Assembly (NCBI RefSeq): GCF_031143425.1
Contig: NC_090444.1
Coordinates: forward strand, 54,741,533-54,805,532
Length of the DNA: 64,000 nt
Direction: 5' to 3'
Source: Pleurodeles waltl
Taxonomy: Eukaryota; Chordata; Amphibia; Caudata; Salamandridae
Shown: piece after piece, positions 1-12,177 of the stretch
Numbering within the stretch: position 1 is the stretch's first letter
How the letters are laid out: every line of letters starts with the position of its first letter
Notes under the pieces: model-generated
What the model saw: the letters and a program-made list of their open reading frames with translations, nothing else
Told to the model about the DNA's origin: nothing
Database searches by the model: none
Made by a program: the position numbers and the translations under genes

Positions 1-2061
1 CCTGTTGCTTGACCAGATCAAGGCCAGGAAGGCAGAGCAAAGGATTTCCTTTGGGAGATGGGTGTTACACCCTGTCCCTTAGGAAATAGGTGCTAAATGG
101 CTTGAGAGGGGTAGCTTCCCCAAGCCAGTGGTATGCTTTGAAGGGCCCATTTGGTGCCCTTCATGAATAAACCAGCCTACATCAGTTCAGGGACCTCCAG
201 TCCCTGCTCAGGCACAAAACAGGACAATGGAAAGGGGAGTGACCACTACCCTGTCCAACACCACCCCAGGGGTGGTACCCAGAGCTCCTCCAAAGGGTCC
301 CTGGGTTTTGCCATCTTGAATCCAAGGTTGACAGGGAACTCTGGAAGCATGTGAGTGGCCAGGCCAGGCAGGTGACATCAGAGCCCCCTCCTGATAGGTA
401 GTCCCCCAGCTAGGTGACCAATCCCCTTTCAGGTCTCTCTTTTGGGTGATTCCTTAGATTCGGCTTGCAAGATTCCAGCAAGATCCCTCTGCATCACTTA
501 CTTCTACCTCTGACCAACGAAACTGCTCCTGAACTCTCTGGGACCCGACAAGCTGCAACAAAGACAAAGACTTTGCCTGCAACATTGTTTCTCTGGCCCC
601 TTCCAGCTTTTGCAACATTTCCCCGGTTGTGCATCCTCTGCGGATAGCCCGTCTTCAGTCTGCACAGGAAAGAAGAAGGAATCTCCCTTGAAGTGAAGGA
701 GTCCCTCCCCTGCATCTGCAGGCACCAACAGCAACAACAACTGGCTGCTTGAATCCCCTCTCTTGCTGAGCTTCGTGGATCCTGCAACAAAGGAAGTGGT
801 CAGAAGTGGGTCAGACAGTCCTCTCTACCAGCTGTCCAACTTGGGTGGAGGTAAGCCCTTGCCTTCCCATGAAGTACAGTACCCCTGTGCACTGCATCCT
901 TTGCAGCTGCCAAGGATTGTTGACACTTCTTCCAAGGGGTCTTCACTCTTCCTGTAGCTCTAGCTACTAGCACTCCTTCCTGTGATGCACAGCAACCTGA
1001 GTGGCTCTCCTGCATCGTGGGACTTCTTTTTGCAGTGCTGCATGGGCTCCATTTGCACCTTCTGTGTTCCCATCCTGTGGGACGTCTGTGCATGTTGCCT
1101 GTGCTTCTCTGGGCTCTCTGCGAAGCTGAAGCCCCCTCTGACTCCACCTCCTAGGTTTAGTCCTCCTGGACCTTGCTGGTCCGCGGCAGCTCCACTTTCC
1201 ACCAACCGCGAGTCTTGCCTGTGCCAAGCTGACTGCAATCTTCCTTCCGGACTGGGACATCACCTGCATCCTCCAAGAACTCAACTCTAACTCCAACTCC
1301 AGGGCTGCAGTCCTGACTTTTCTTCCTCACCGTCGACCAACTCCTGCTAACTTCAGCTTGGTGGGTAGGGGCTCCTGCCCCCACTGGACTCTGCTGTGTC
1401 TTCTGGGCTCAGTCTCCTCTTTCCACAGGTCTTCCTCCTCAGGAATCCACATTTGGTTTCTTGCAGTCGTCTCTGGGTTTTCAAATTCTCTTCTTTTCTT
1501 CTAAGTTGGTGTTCTGGGGAAATTCTAGTAATTTGCTGGGGGGTGTTGTGGTACTTACCTTTGTGTGTTCCTGGTACCCCTAGCAACCCTCTACACACTC
1601 CATTTACCTGGGTGGGGGTGACACTCTTGCATTCCATCTTTTTAGAGTATGGTTTGTGCTCCCCTGAGGTCCCCTATTCTCTATTGTGTTTTATACTATT
1701 TTGACTGTTTTCTAAATATTCTTATGCCTATTTCTGATAACTAGTGTATATAACTTGTGTATTACTTCACCCCAAGGGAGTATTGCCTCTATAGTAATTT
1801 TGGTGTTGTGTTACCATAATAAAGTACCTTTATTTTTGTAACACTGAGTGTATTCTTTCATGTGTGTAAGTAATGTGTGACTACAGTGGTATTGCATGAA
1901 CTTTACATGTCTCCTAGATAAGCCTTGACTGATCACCCACAACTACCTCTAGCAAACCTGGCTTCTAGACACTGCCTACATTTCACTAATACGGGATACC
2001 TGGACCTGGTATAAGTATAAATTCCTTAGGTACCCACCACACACCGAGTCAGATTTTTACA
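1..2061 (+). mobile_element. Solo LTR, 3' part (2.8-kb Gmr1-like LTR family)
   Basis: This is the downstream three quarters of a long LTR whose complete copies begin TGTAGGAAAGTACC at 44956 and 62712; base 1 here corresponds to about 45691 in the complete copy. It ends TTTTTACA at 2061 and is followed by CTCTC, the same pentanucleotide that flanks the complete copy. A polyadenylation signal AATAAA sits at 1818-1823, consistent with a plus-strand LTR. The start of the LTR is textually similar to the reverse complement of the LTRs at 12311 and 20567, so it belongs to a related gypsy lineage. Short open frames inside it are not conserved as proteins. Confidence 0.85.
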
Positions 2062-2235
2062 CTCTCACACCCACTGTTGCACCTGGACAGACACTCTCAC
2101 ACCCACTGTCACACCAACACAGACACTCTCACACCCAGATAGGCATTCTCACACCCACTCTCACACCTAGACAGACACTCTCACTCCCACTGTTATACCA
2201 ACGCATACACTCTCACAACCATTTTCACAACCAAA
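2062..2235. repeat. CACTCTCACACCCA-type minisatellite
   Basis: Degenerate tandem copies of a roughly 20-bp unit (ACACTCTCACACCCA plus variable GACAGA or ACCAAC) directly follow the LTR end. The same repeat lies on both sides of the LTR at 44956-47761 and before the one at 62712, so the LTR inserted into it before the locus was duplicated. Confidence 0.75.
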
Positions 2236-3345
2236 CTGTCTGCTGCTGCTGCGATTTGGCAGTAATAGTGCCAAGATCTAAATCAGGCCCCATGTGGCAA
2301 ATGTAATGTTGAGTCACCTATATTCATTACATCGTCAACAAACGATATAACACAAAACAGTGTTGAAAGATAAGGCATTCTATTCATACAATACTTTATT
2401 ATACTATCTTCCATACAACAGGGGTGTGTCTAACTGACACTGTGATGAATGGTGGCTGATGTGATGAACACATATCTTTAGTTACTATCTTTATAATTTC
2501 AACCAGGGCTTCACACTGATGAGTCCTTCTTCTTTTCTAAGAAATTCCGAGACTTACAGGATGCTCTTCCTACTGAAAATCCTTGGGTGAGGGCATCACG
2601 CAGTTCTCGTGTGAAATTCACAGTTGGTGATATTTTTCCCCTGGTGATTATTTTGCATCATAAAGTCATGTCATATTTCTGCAAATGGTGTTTTATTGAT
2701 AGAGAAGTCTGGTGTGTGCCCTACAGTAAACGTTACCTGCATGATGAGTCCTCTGCCCAGAACATGCCACCATGATACTGACTGTGTTGGGGTCCAGAAG
2801 TGCTGCCAGCATAGCTGTGTCTTTGAGTGTACAGACCCTGTGACAGCCACATTACTAATGCAAGCCTGTCTATGAACAGGGCACAGATTCACTGCTCTGA
2901 TCCTATTACAGCTTGTTAGATAATGTGATGTGTTGCTGTGCACACCACAGAGCTCTCCTTGGAAACTGGAAGCTGAATCCCAGTGGTCCGTAATCTAACT
3001 TTCAATTTACAAATTTATCAAGTGTACGCCTAATTATAGCCTCATTGCAAGTTTTGGGAAGCTCATAGACATTCCATATGGAGTATTGCTCATTATTCAA
3101 ATGTACTCGTTACCATTCCAAAATAGTTATCAGTAGAAGCCCTGCTTCATATGTGGGGCTCTTGTTAGATGGAATCAAAATTGTTTCTTAATTCATGTGG
3201 TAGTCTTGCATCTAGTGTGGGATCTTTCTACTAGCAGTGAAAAGATTTGAACTGCAGCAAAGCACTGAAAGTACACAAAGTGGAAAGAAGGAATAAACTG
3301 CCATCTGAAGATACAATGCCCAATCCTATATCACAATAGCATACA
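2236..3345 (+). repeat. WAP-exon unit, copy 1 (paralogous duplication)
   Basis: This block aligns by eye with 47930-48960, with 28430-29400 and, downstream of the exon, with 55015-55400. Upstream of the exon it is nearly identical to block B. From the exon onward it is clearly more diverged from B than block A is. It contains the WAP-type exon at 2703-2846; the rest looks intronic. Confidence 0.7.
2703..2846 (+). pseudogene. WAP four-disulfide-core exon, splice donor lost
   Basis: The 144-nt exon reads as a phase 1-1 WAP domain: a KSGVCP start, CHHDTDC in the middle, QKCCQHSC and FEC near the end. All eight cysteines of the fold are present with the usual spacing. WAP domains are small secreted protease-inhibitor or antimicrobial modules. 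An acceptor AG lies at 2701-2702. At the 3' edge, where the paralogues at 28911 and 48486 have CAG|GTACAG, this copy has CAG followed by CC. The canonical donor is therefore gone, and the exon probably cannot be spliced normally. No partner exon is recognised nearby. It could still be used as a terminal exon; I consider it a pseudo-exon. Confidence 0.7.
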
Positions 3346-4071
3346 ATAATGTCTCAACGGTATCAATCAAAATAGCTTTGCAAAGTAAATTTTTAATAAT
3401 AAGAAAAAGGGAAACACACAAATCAAGTTACTGAGGTCATATTTACAAGATCAGAAAGACAATATAAAGCAGCATAATCAGTTGTCTGAATCATATGCAC
3501 TAAATAACACATGAACGCGTTATGAGGTGGGCAAAACGCTCCCAACTCAAAAAGAAATGCAGACTCTTCTTGGCAATCCAAAGACAGTATGTACTAACTG
3601 TTGCGACAGGGAGAAGATCACTACACACTGCACCTCAGCACCCTCAAGCTACCTAAGCAGTTTATCTCAAATGCCTGTTCCTGCAGGCAGACCTTTTTAT
3701 ACGATTCAATACAAGGCTTTATTCCACATAGAAAATAATAAGTAATTTGTAAGTTACAAATTCAAGGCAAAAAACACTGAAAGACATGTGACTGTATAAC
3801 CCTGAATTCCTGAACTAAACCATTAGACATTTCATTAACCATTTAACAATGCTTTTTGACAGGGCATGTTTTTTTGTCTAAGAACGCATGGGTGTTTCAT
3901 AGTAGGTGTGCACTCCTTAGATTGTGTGCTGGCAGCACTGTGTGCCTGAGGGCTCCGTGTGCTCAGAATGTAGGCCCATATAAATGAAGAATAGCGCACA
4001 ACTGCGCTAATGCTGTTGTGTGTCATTTTTCTCAACGCTGGCTAACACCATTCCTTAAAGCCATCCGTGTG
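3346..4071. other. No gene recognised
   Basis: AT-rich sequence after the homology to the other WAP units ends. I see no splice-bounded coding frame, element terminus or RNA gene in it. Confidence 0.5.
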
Positions 4072-4556
4072 TCATATTTATGGAATGACGCACAGTGACG
4101 CTAAGGAATGGCTAGCAAAAAAAAAAAGACGCTAGTCGGGGGTGGCTTCAGGGGGAATGGCGCTAGTGGGTCAGAAATGATGTTAGGCTGGTTAGCGGGA
4201 AAACTTTTGCTGCTAGTCAGCCTAGCGACAGTTACTGATGCACAAGCAGCCCAAAAATTACTCCTGCCTAGCGGGCTTAGCCCCATTATATAGGTCCGCT
4301 TCCCACCCGCATGTCGTTTCTGCGCCGGGAGGTAGATATGGCTCTGGGGGGGGGCTACCATCATGTTTAGAATGGGAACGCCTACCTTGCATCTCAGTGA
4401 CGAAAGATAGGATTGCGCATCCTAAACTTAGTGCTAGCTCCAATATTTTGACTCTTGATGGGCATAGAATTGAAATAAAAATATAGAGTTAGGTTAGCAC
4501 CATTTTAGTGCCAAAATAAGTGCTAAGGTGACGCTAACCATCCATAAATATGGCCC
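4072..4556. mobile_element. MITE with CATATTTATGGA termini
   Basis: The left end reads CATATTTATGGAATGACGC and the right end is its approximate inverse (GCGTTAGCC-type subterminus, CCATAAATATGG). The interior is rich in GCTAG and GACGCTA motifs and has no coding frame. The next MITE begins within a few bases. Confidence 0.55.
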
Positions 4557-4558
4557 TT

Positions 4559-5012
4559 AGGGGCAGATTTAAGGAACGTGGTGCTGCACCAAGTGCAGCG
4601 CCACTTTCCCGGCGCCCCTTAGTACCCCCCTACCACCACCATGTGTGCGCAGGGTAGGGGGTATAGTGTCATTTTTTTTGACGCTATTCATGTACTCTGC
4701 AGGAGCAGCTCCAAAATGTTGGCGCTACTCTTGCAGAGTACATATGGGCCCATTCTATATAGTGGAAGCCCCCTGCTCTGAGCACCTTGCACCAATTTTC
4801 CAGCCCCCCAACAGGGGAACGCCCATTTTGCATACAGTATGCCTGGCGCAGCTATAATGTAGCACAAAGGGTTACAGAGTGGCACAATGCATGCATTGCG
4901 CTACTCTGTAAATACGGCGCAGGGATTTCAGCCCTGTTGGGCCTCATTAATGTAAAAAATAATGGTGCTAGTGTGGTGCAAGGTGGCACCAGGGGACTAT
5001 AAATATGCCCTT
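4559..5012. mobile_element. MITE, GGGGCATATTTATA terminal-repeat family
   Basis: It starts GGGGCAGATTTA, ends TATAAATATGCCC, and carries the internal blocks shared with the copies at 31441 and 51002: ATTTTTTTTGACGCTATT, TACTCTGCAGGAG and ATGCATTGCGC. It is non-coding. The target duplication is not clear at this copy. Confidence 0.65.
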
Positions 5013-5499
5013 TAGTTTCTTACCTGCATCCATTGTTTAATCAAGCACCAATGTGTTCTAAGCTTCTTCAATTATGGACTTATTGTCTAATCAGGCCACA
5101 ATCTGTTTGAAGGCATGGAGTATGTGCCGGGTGAGTTGTGTGCTGATGTTGTAAATGCTTTTAGATCAGTTAGGCATTAGTTGGCCTTTAAATAAAAACC
5201 CTTTCAAGTTTCCTATCTGACTCCATCCTTAAGAGAACTTTTCACCTTATTCTGGTAAGTGTGGGAGTTGGGCCTAAACCTTTTCTTAACTTTAAACAGC
5301 TATGTGGTTTTGGCTTGGGCCTGATGTTGTGTGATATTTCTGTGTTTCGTATTTTTTACATCATGTTACTTGTTTATATACCATACAACATTCCCCTCTC
5401 TATTTGATATTTCATCTACTTCATTCAGACCTGCCCTTGGCAGCAGGTAATACATGTTGTCCCACTAATCTACTACCTGTATTGGCATTCTAACTGAAC
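5013..5499. other. No gene recognised
   Basis: Mixed AT-rich sequence. Part of it may belong to the 3' side of the env remnant that follows, but no motif supports an assignment. Confidence 0.4.
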
Positions 5500-6050
5500 A
5501 CGTCCCTGCCACCTTAGCGGTTATTCTCCAAATGCATGCTAAAATTACTTGTATCATACAATCTATCAGTAACAAGATCACAGTAATTGGTAACAAAGTC
5601 CCCAACAGTCCCGACATCCATGATGGTAGTGGTGCAAACCAACCACTGGACTACTATCTGGTGCACCTCCTTCCTCTATCATTTTAGTATCAAAATTATG
5701 CAGTGTCTGTATTGCTTCTGACGAAGTTCGATTTTCTCTATCATTTGCTGGGATGAACGTGCAGCATGCAGATCTTATCTTGCTGCACCCCACCTTGCAT
5801 GACTGTCATAAGGTCCAGTACGTAACGGTGTTGCAGCATCATCATTCTTAGGGTACACATTTCCTCTTCTATGGCTGAAGCCATCATTGGTGGTGTTGAT
5901 GAGTTTGAGGAGCTACCACCTTGTGATTTGGATTCAACGAGCTGTTGCTTTAGCTTGGACAAATGGCAGGATGCTCCCAAAGAAAAGTTCAGCATCGTTG
6001 AACAGCCTCTATTCTTGGGCAACTTCGTTCCAGGTAATTGTATCATAATA
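5500..6050 (-). pseudogene. env: Endogenous retrovirus env (transmembrane subunit) remnant
   Basis: On the minus strand one frame (about 6046-5800) shows the heptad and immunosuppressive-like region with LQHRYVLDLM and then QGG. A second frame (about 5793-5578) shows a CX6CC motif (C, six residues, CC), a basic and polar stretch with NRT, then a tryptophan-containing membrane-proximal part. A hydrophobic segment near 5590-5520 would be the membrane anchor. That order is typical of gamma/epsilon-type retroviral TM subunits. The frames are offset by an indel just before the CX6CC motif, and stops follow, so the gene is dead. No gag, pol or LTR of this virus was identified. Confidence 0.65.
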
Positions 6051-6083
6051 TTCTGCAGTTCTTGTTCTTCTGTTGAGATGTAG

Positions 6084-6600
6084 CAAAGTCATTCGAAGGC
6101 TCATGGGGTGTTTATGTAAAGCAGATATGTTTATTCCAGGGATCAACAAAACTGGAGCATGCAAAGTTACTGTGCATCAGATCCCACCCCAGTTGTGTGG
6201 TAACTGTGCATACACCAGTTCTCCACACTGTCAGAAGAAATCCATGACGCCTGAGGTGCCCCCCTGCATGTTAGTGTGGAAAACTGTGACCTTGCAACCA
6301 ATATTTTGACCTACGTAAATGGTGCCATTTCCTCCCTGCACCCGTTCTCTGCCTGCCTTTTTATTGCAGACCTACCGCCATTAAATGGCTGGCAGAGAAC
6401 AAGGTGATAATTGTGCTTGCAGGGCTTTCCCTGGCAGATTATGACCGCCGCAACTACCAGACCTCCGAGATCTCTGATCCTGGAGGTGCTGGTGGTCCCA
6501 TCATGGCACGACTGCCAGAGTTCAAATATGGCACTCGAACCACTGCATTGGCGTAGGTCCAACCGCCATTCGCAAGGGGGCCTAAGTGTCATAGCTGGCA
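6084..6600. other. No gene recognised; GC-rich block
   Basis: 6300-6600 is GC-richer and contains ACCGCC and CCGCCATT motifs like those in Harbinger sequences elsewhere in the window, but no termini or coding motif could be fixed. Frames on both strands are short and unassigned. Confidence 0.35.
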
Positions 6601-7120
6601 CAGCACAGGCCACTTCACACAGTGACAGATGGGACTCGCTAATGGAACAAAATCATGATACGAGTAGTAAGGAAAATATATCAGATGTTCATGCATTCCC
6701 CAGGTTGTTCAGGTCCCCTGGGTACACATGGATAAAAGAATCCTCTGTAGCTATTAGAAGGATCAATAAAAATATTACTGAGATATAATGTAGAGGAAAA
6801 TACCCATGTGGCACTTTGAGTGCTCTGATTCACTTATTTGCCAATTTGTAATCTTTGCTGAATACTTACCCACATCCACAAACTCAAACATGGGTTGCAG
6901 CAGGGTGGTTTGCTTTTTCATGGAAACTGAGGCTGATCCACATAGCAGTGCGTTGTGTCACTGTGTCAGTGTATAACATAATGATACCTGGGAACGTGCC
7001 AGCAAATCTAGTATGTAACTCCATGAGACAAGTAAAATAAATTCTTTAAGTCTAAAATGCAATAGTTTGGTATATTAAAGTGCTATCTTTGAAAGTTCAA
7101 GGTGCATAGGAAAATGCATA
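6601..7120. repeat. Paralogous segment matching 31060-32060 and 50620-53160
   Basis: The sequence aligns by eye with blocks A and B, for example GGTTGCAGCAGGGTGGTT near 6892 and GTATGTAACTCCATG near 7012. At about 7010 it preserves the empty target site of the MITE present at 31441-31927 and 51002-53031. This extends the copy-1 unit beyond the WAP exon. Confidence 0.7.
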
Positions 7121-7289
7121 TCAGAGCTATGTAAGCTAATTCTCATCCATTTGGCGAAACTGGTAATGGCATTGCAGAAATTACTTCTGGTGGTGGTCTT
7201 TGCTGAGTAAGAGGATGAGTTGTCTGTTGCCTGAATAGGATATGATGTTGAATTTTTGGGATCTGACATGTTAGTGAGGGGAGCCATGT

Positions 7290-8070
7290 AGGTGTTGATG
7301 ATTGGGGTACGCTGCAGATGATGCTCTTAGGTTTGGAGGGAAAGGGTGGTAGGTGGATTCTCTGAAGTCATCCTGTGAAGAATGAGGCAACCCATTTGAG
7401 GGCATTTTTTACTGCATACCAATGCTGTTCGGTCTATTGAGGAGGGTGTTGTGGAATACAGTATTGAATGCCGTTGATAAGATGAGGAGGGTCAGGGCTG
7501 CTCTGTGGTCAAGGAGAGATCTGATGTCACCTGTGGCTGTGATAAGGGCAGTTTCTGTGCTGTGGTTGGTGCAGAAGCTGGATTGGAAGACCTCAAGGAA
7601 GTTGTTTTTCTCCAGGTGTTCTGTGAGCTGGTGGTTGATGGCCTTCTTGAGGACTTTTGTGGTGTAAAGGAGCAGTGAGGTGGCTCAGTAATTTTTCAGT
7701 TCACTGGGATCCGCAGAGATTTTCTTGAGAAGCGGTTTTACCTCTGCATGCTTCCATCTGTTAGCGAAGGCTACCATTGTAAGGGCGGCATTGAGGATGT
7801 TGGTGAGTTCTGTACAGAATTCCTTAGTTCCTAGGTTGAATAAGTGATGGGGACTGGGATTGGTGTGTGCTCCAGAGTGGATGGTGGACATGATGGCTAC
7901 AGTGTTGTACGTGGTGATCTGGTTTCATGTGATGATTACTTGGTTGGTGTGAGTGGTTGGGTTGAGGTTGTTGAAGTTAATATCGGTGAGTTGGGGCTAG
8001 ATGTTGTTGTAGATGTTGGCTATCTTGCTGTGCAAATAGTATGATAGAGTGTGGCAGAGTTCTTGGGAGG
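7290..8070 (-). pseudogene. CR1/L2-like LINE reverse transcriptase fragment
   Basis: The minus strand carries non-LTR reverse-transcriptase motifs in the right order. Near 7880-7685 there is a WKHAEVKPLLKK stretch and DPSELKNY. In another frame near 7665-7430 there are EKNNFLEVFQSSF, a TAL-rich segment and a TAFNTVFHNTLL block equivalent to the AFDTVDH motif. Frames shift and catalytic positions are changed, so it is a decayed fragment. It covers the fingers/palm half of the domain, and the LINE piece at 56520-57575 covers the other half of a similar element. Confidence 0.75.
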
Positions 8071-8075
8071 GGAAT

Positions 8076-9822
8076 TGTTAGAAATGGGGTCTCTGGTTGG
8101 CAGTCAGTTTGCACTCTGTCTAATCAGGGACCCTCACTCTAGTCAGGGCATTGGAGGCACACACTTAAGGTAACCTTTGCTCACCCCCTTGGTAGCATGG
8201 CACATGCATTCAGGCTTATCTCAAAGGCAAAGTGTAAAGTATTTGTACCAAAACACACAGTAATACAGTGAAAACACTACCAAAGTGCACACCACACCAG
8301 TTCAGAAAAATAGCCAATATTTATCTAAATCAAACAAGACCAAAATTACAAATATCCAACATACACAAGTGAAGTTATGAATTATTAAAATATAGAATCT
8401 TAGTCCATAAAAAACAATGGATACAATGTTGTTACATAAAGTACCTGGTTTGCGTCAAAAATAAAGCTGCACGGGCGAACGTGCGTCAGAAAAGTTAGAA
8501 ATACGTCAATTCCATATTCTCAAGTGAGGCCGTGCATCGTTTCTTCTATGGTCGGGTAGGCAATGCACTGGTTTTCTCTCCCACAAGAGAGCGATGTGTC
8601 AATTTCTGGATGCAGTACCTCCGATCCGTGCAGGTTCACATTGATTTTGATGCCTTGCGATGATGCGTGCAAAATCCAGCTGCACGGTGATGAAAAACTG
8701 TGCTGCGTGGGGTTTGCGCCATTTTCAGCAGCCGCAAGTGGATATTGTGTCATTTCTTCAGCTGCAATGCAGGTGATGCATCGATTTCTCAACCACAATG
8801 CAGGTGGTACATCCATTTTCAGCTGCGATGCAGATGGCGCATCATTTTTAAAGTCGGGTTGTAGGTGGTGTGTCGATATTTTCCCTGCACGGCTCCTGTG
8901 CGTGGATTCCCACGTGGGTTCCACCAGCTTCACCTTTCAAGGGACCAGGGACTGGGGAGGGCACCACTTGGCAGTATAAGAGTTTCAGCAGAGAGTCCAG
9001 GTGCTGGCAGAGGAAATCTTTGATGGCCCTGAGACTTCAAAACAAGAGGCAAACTCAGTCCAAGCCCTTGGAGACACTTCACTAGCAGGAATATACCACA
9101 AAGTCCAGCCTTTGTCCTCTTTTAGGCAGAAGCAGCAACTGCAGACCAACGAAGCAAAGTACAGTCACAGGCAAATGGGCAATACTCCTCCTCTAGCTCT
9201 TGAGCTTGTCTTCTTTGGAGAGGTTCCTCTTGTATCCAGAAGCAATCTAAAAATCTGGGGTTTTGGGTCCAATACTTATACCCCTTTCTGCCTTTGAAGT
9301 AGGCAAACTTAAAAGGAACGTCTCTGTTGTTCACAAGATCCTGCCTTGCCCAGACTCACCCCAGGGGATTGGAGACTGCATTGTGTGAAGGCAGGCACAG
9401 CCCTTTCAGGTGTAAGTGACCACTCCTCCTTCTACCCTAGCCCAGATGGCCCATCAGGATATGCAGGCTACACCCTAGCTCTCTTTCTGTGACTGTCTAG
9501 TGTAGATTCACAAACAGCCTACTGTCAGTCTGACCCAGTGAGGGAATACACAAGCAGGCAGAGTCACAGAATGATTCAAGCAAGAAAATGCCCACTTTCT
9601 AAAAGTGGCATTTTCAAACTGACATTCTAAAAAAACAACTTTTCCAAAAGATGTATTTTTAAATTGTGAGTTTAGAGACCCCACACTATATATCTCGATC
9701 TGCCACCAAAGGGAAACTGCACTTAAAAGTTATTTAAAAGCAGTCCCAATGTTAACCTATGAGAGAGATAGGCCTTGCAACATTGAAAACCTAATTTGGC
9801 AATATTTCACTGTTAGGAGATA
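8076..9822 (-). mobile_element. Truncated LTR, TGTTAG family
   Basis: The sequence starts TGTTAGAAATGG and follows the copies at 41841 and 59157 through landmarks such as GTAAAGTATTTGTACCAA and the block ending TATTTCACTGT. Homology stops near 9822, about 600 bp short of the complete LTR end TCTAACA. It is more diverged than the other two copies, and the minus orientation is inferred from similarity in layout to the Gmr1-like LTRs. Confidence 0.7.
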
Positions 9823-10545
9823 AAAACACTAAATAAAGAAACAGAAAATGAAAACAAAACTAAGAGAATAGAGCAAACATGATACAAAGGTAAAAAAGGA
9901 AGGAAGCTACTGAATGAAAGATAAAGAGGAAAGAAATAACGAAAGAAGTGTGAAAACATTTTTTACATCAGAGAAAAAAGAGAGATGGTGAGAGAAACAT
10001 GCAATAAAAGAACCAGGGCATGTATGTACTAACACATTTCCCACAGACACAGAATTGGAAAACAACTTTAACACTTAGGGTCCCGACTAGTAACTTGTGG
10101 CTTCCACATACAGATAGGAAAAAGAGGGATTTATAGTAAAACATGAATTGACAGATAAAGATAAGAAAAACAGCAGAGGAAGGAAGAAAGATCTAAAAAA
10201 AAGTGAAAGGACGTTTACTGAGTGAAAGGAAAGAGCAAATAAAGAAGACAAAGAAAGAATGAAGGGAAGAGAAAATAGAGTGAAAGAATGAACACCTGAT
10301 GAAAAAAGAGAGGAATGAAACAAGGAAAGAAATATAAAAGTTTTTATAAGTTTGAATGGGGAAGTAGCAAGAGGAAGAAGGAAATAAAAAAAAGGAGAGG
10401 AGTACAAATAAACAGTTGAAAAGAAAGAGCAAAACTGTTAATATGTGGATTTTAAGAGCTGGAAAGAGAAAAGTGAGGAAGAAAGAAAATATTGAGAGTA
10501 AAGGGAGATAAGGAAAGAAAGGAGTGAGCTAAGTGAAACAGACCC
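9823..10545. repeat. Long purine-rich (GA) tract
   Basis: About 0.7 kb in which the plus strand is overwhelmingly A and G (AAAGAGGAAAGAAA-like strings). The Phe/Ser/Leu-rich frames on the minus strand are by-products of this composition and are not called as genes. Confidence 0.8.
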
Positions 10546-10789
10546 TTCCAAATAAAGATGGCATCTAAGAATAGATTTAATTTGTTCCACTACATCCTCA
10601 AACAGAAGTCAGAGTGTGGAACAGCAGGAGGCACCGCAGAACAGCAGGAGGTTCATTAGGTGTATGTGAACCCTGATACAGCATTATTGGGGCACTTCAG
10701 ATCAGGATTAGGGGTATAGACAGAGCTTAATCCTGGCCCTGTGCAGGAATAACAGAAAGGCAGTGGGTAAGGATTGAGAAATGGAGTGC

Positions 10790-11560
10790 TGTGTAACTTC
10801 TTGTATTGGAATAATGGGGCCCTGCAGGTTAGGGAGGATTGGAAGATTGCAGCAATTATTGGATAATTTTAACACATATTGTGAAAACAAGGGACTGGAG
10901 ATTAATGCTACTAAGACCAAATTTAGGGGGATCAGACCCCACAAGTCATTCAGAGGGGATTTATTTCTGTAGCAGAAGATGCTTGAACGTGTACCAAAAC
11001 TTTAGTGTCTGGCTATTATGCTTGATAGTAAATTATCCTGTACTTCGCACATTCAAAACAAAGGGCAGTACTTCTGCATAGAGCTATGGCAATCTTCAAA
11101 AATCATCAGGCAACATTGCCCAGACCAGTCTTCCCGCTATTGACCTCTATAACTTAAAAGCACAAGTAGTGGCCCTATATGGTGCCAAAATTTGGGGGAC
11201 ATTCAAATGTGAAAAGGCTGATCAAGAGTGAGAATACGTGTCCCAAAAGCACACCCCTTATCCCCATGTTCTATGATTTTGCACTCAGGAGAAAAGAGCA
11301 TGTAGCAGTGTTAAGGCCTCTTCTCTTCGGGGTGAGAATTTGGACAGTATAGGAGCTTGCGCCATATCAGAAGGGTATGAGAGAACTTTTGGAACTAGAT
11401 GAGAACACCACTTTTCCCTGGTTCAGGTATATTGAATGTTGGCTCAAACCGTGGCTTTTGACTTTCTGAACTGACCCTTCCTTCCTAACATTGTCTTCCA
11501 AAACACAATTAAAATTCATATTTTGGGATAATATTATCACTAGCTTACATCACAGCTCTC
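10790..11560 (+). pseudogene. LINE reverse transcriptase fragment (3' half)
   Basis: A plus-strand frame near 10850-10925 reads LLDNFNTYCENKGLEINATK, which matches the segment just after the catalytic YADD box of non-LTR reverse transcriptases. Downstream, in shifting frames, come an LDSKL block (about 11020), LPAIDLYNLKAQVVALYGA (about 11135-11195) and a degraded C-terminal part. Many stops and frameshifts make it non-functional. The clade cannot be fixed by eye. Confidence 0.6.
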
Positions 11561-11692
11561 ATTTAGGTAGATTATCAACTCAATTTTTGAAATGTAAACT
11601 CTGACCCTATTTCGAGAGTGTCTGGATACCCCCCAATCCCAAATGGCCTAGACCCTGTACATAAAGTTCTGTTATGACATATTATAAATATA

Positions 11693-12170
11693 GGGGCATA
11701 TTTACAAGCTCCATGCGCCAACAGTGAGTCACCTTTGTGGTGCTCTGGCACTGCAGAGTGCAGACCCTTATCTACGAAGCCATGCACAGCTTTTCATAAC
11801 CTCGTAGATAAGGTGTAAGGCAATGCAGCACAAGTCACTGTGTTTCCATACACCACGATAGGGGGGAGCTCCATGGGCATTGTGGTGGGTTTTCCCATGC
11901 TAAATCCATGGGTTTTGGGACATTCTGAGTTTTACAAAGATGTGTAAACTTGAGAAGGCATCAAAATCATACACCTCCTCAAGGGAGGAGGTTCGAGGAG
12001 AAATACATGTATTTCTCCATGTTTCTTTCTCCTACTGCGTGTGCTGCATTCTGGAAAAAAACCTCCATGGATTGTTTCTGTGCAGGTGCCTCTTCCTACA
12101 TAAAACAGCCCTGCCAACAAGGCAGACACCCTTGCATCATGGTACTAGGGTGCCTGCGTTGGTGCTAGTG
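11693..12170. mobile_element. MITE fragment, GGGGCATATTTA family
   Basis: The left end reads GGGGCATATTTACAAGC, matching the terminal repeat of the MITEs at 4559 and 54086. No matching right end is seen before the minisatellite at 12178, so it is probably truncated. Confidence 0.45.
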
Positions 12171-12177
12171 GTATAGA

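Noticed and set aside
1..2061. Frames in the left LTR such as those near 151-354 and 982-1290
   Set aside because: They recur in the LTR copies with frame-disrupting differences and have no domain support.
2050..2240. Regularly spaced short repeats considered as a CRISPR-like array
   Set aside because: Degenerate tandem minisatellite without distinct spacers, in a eukaryotic context.
10087..10432. Phe/Ser/Leu-rich minus-strand frames resembling membrane proteins
   Set aside because: Translation of the purine tract complement; no start context, splice sites or homology.
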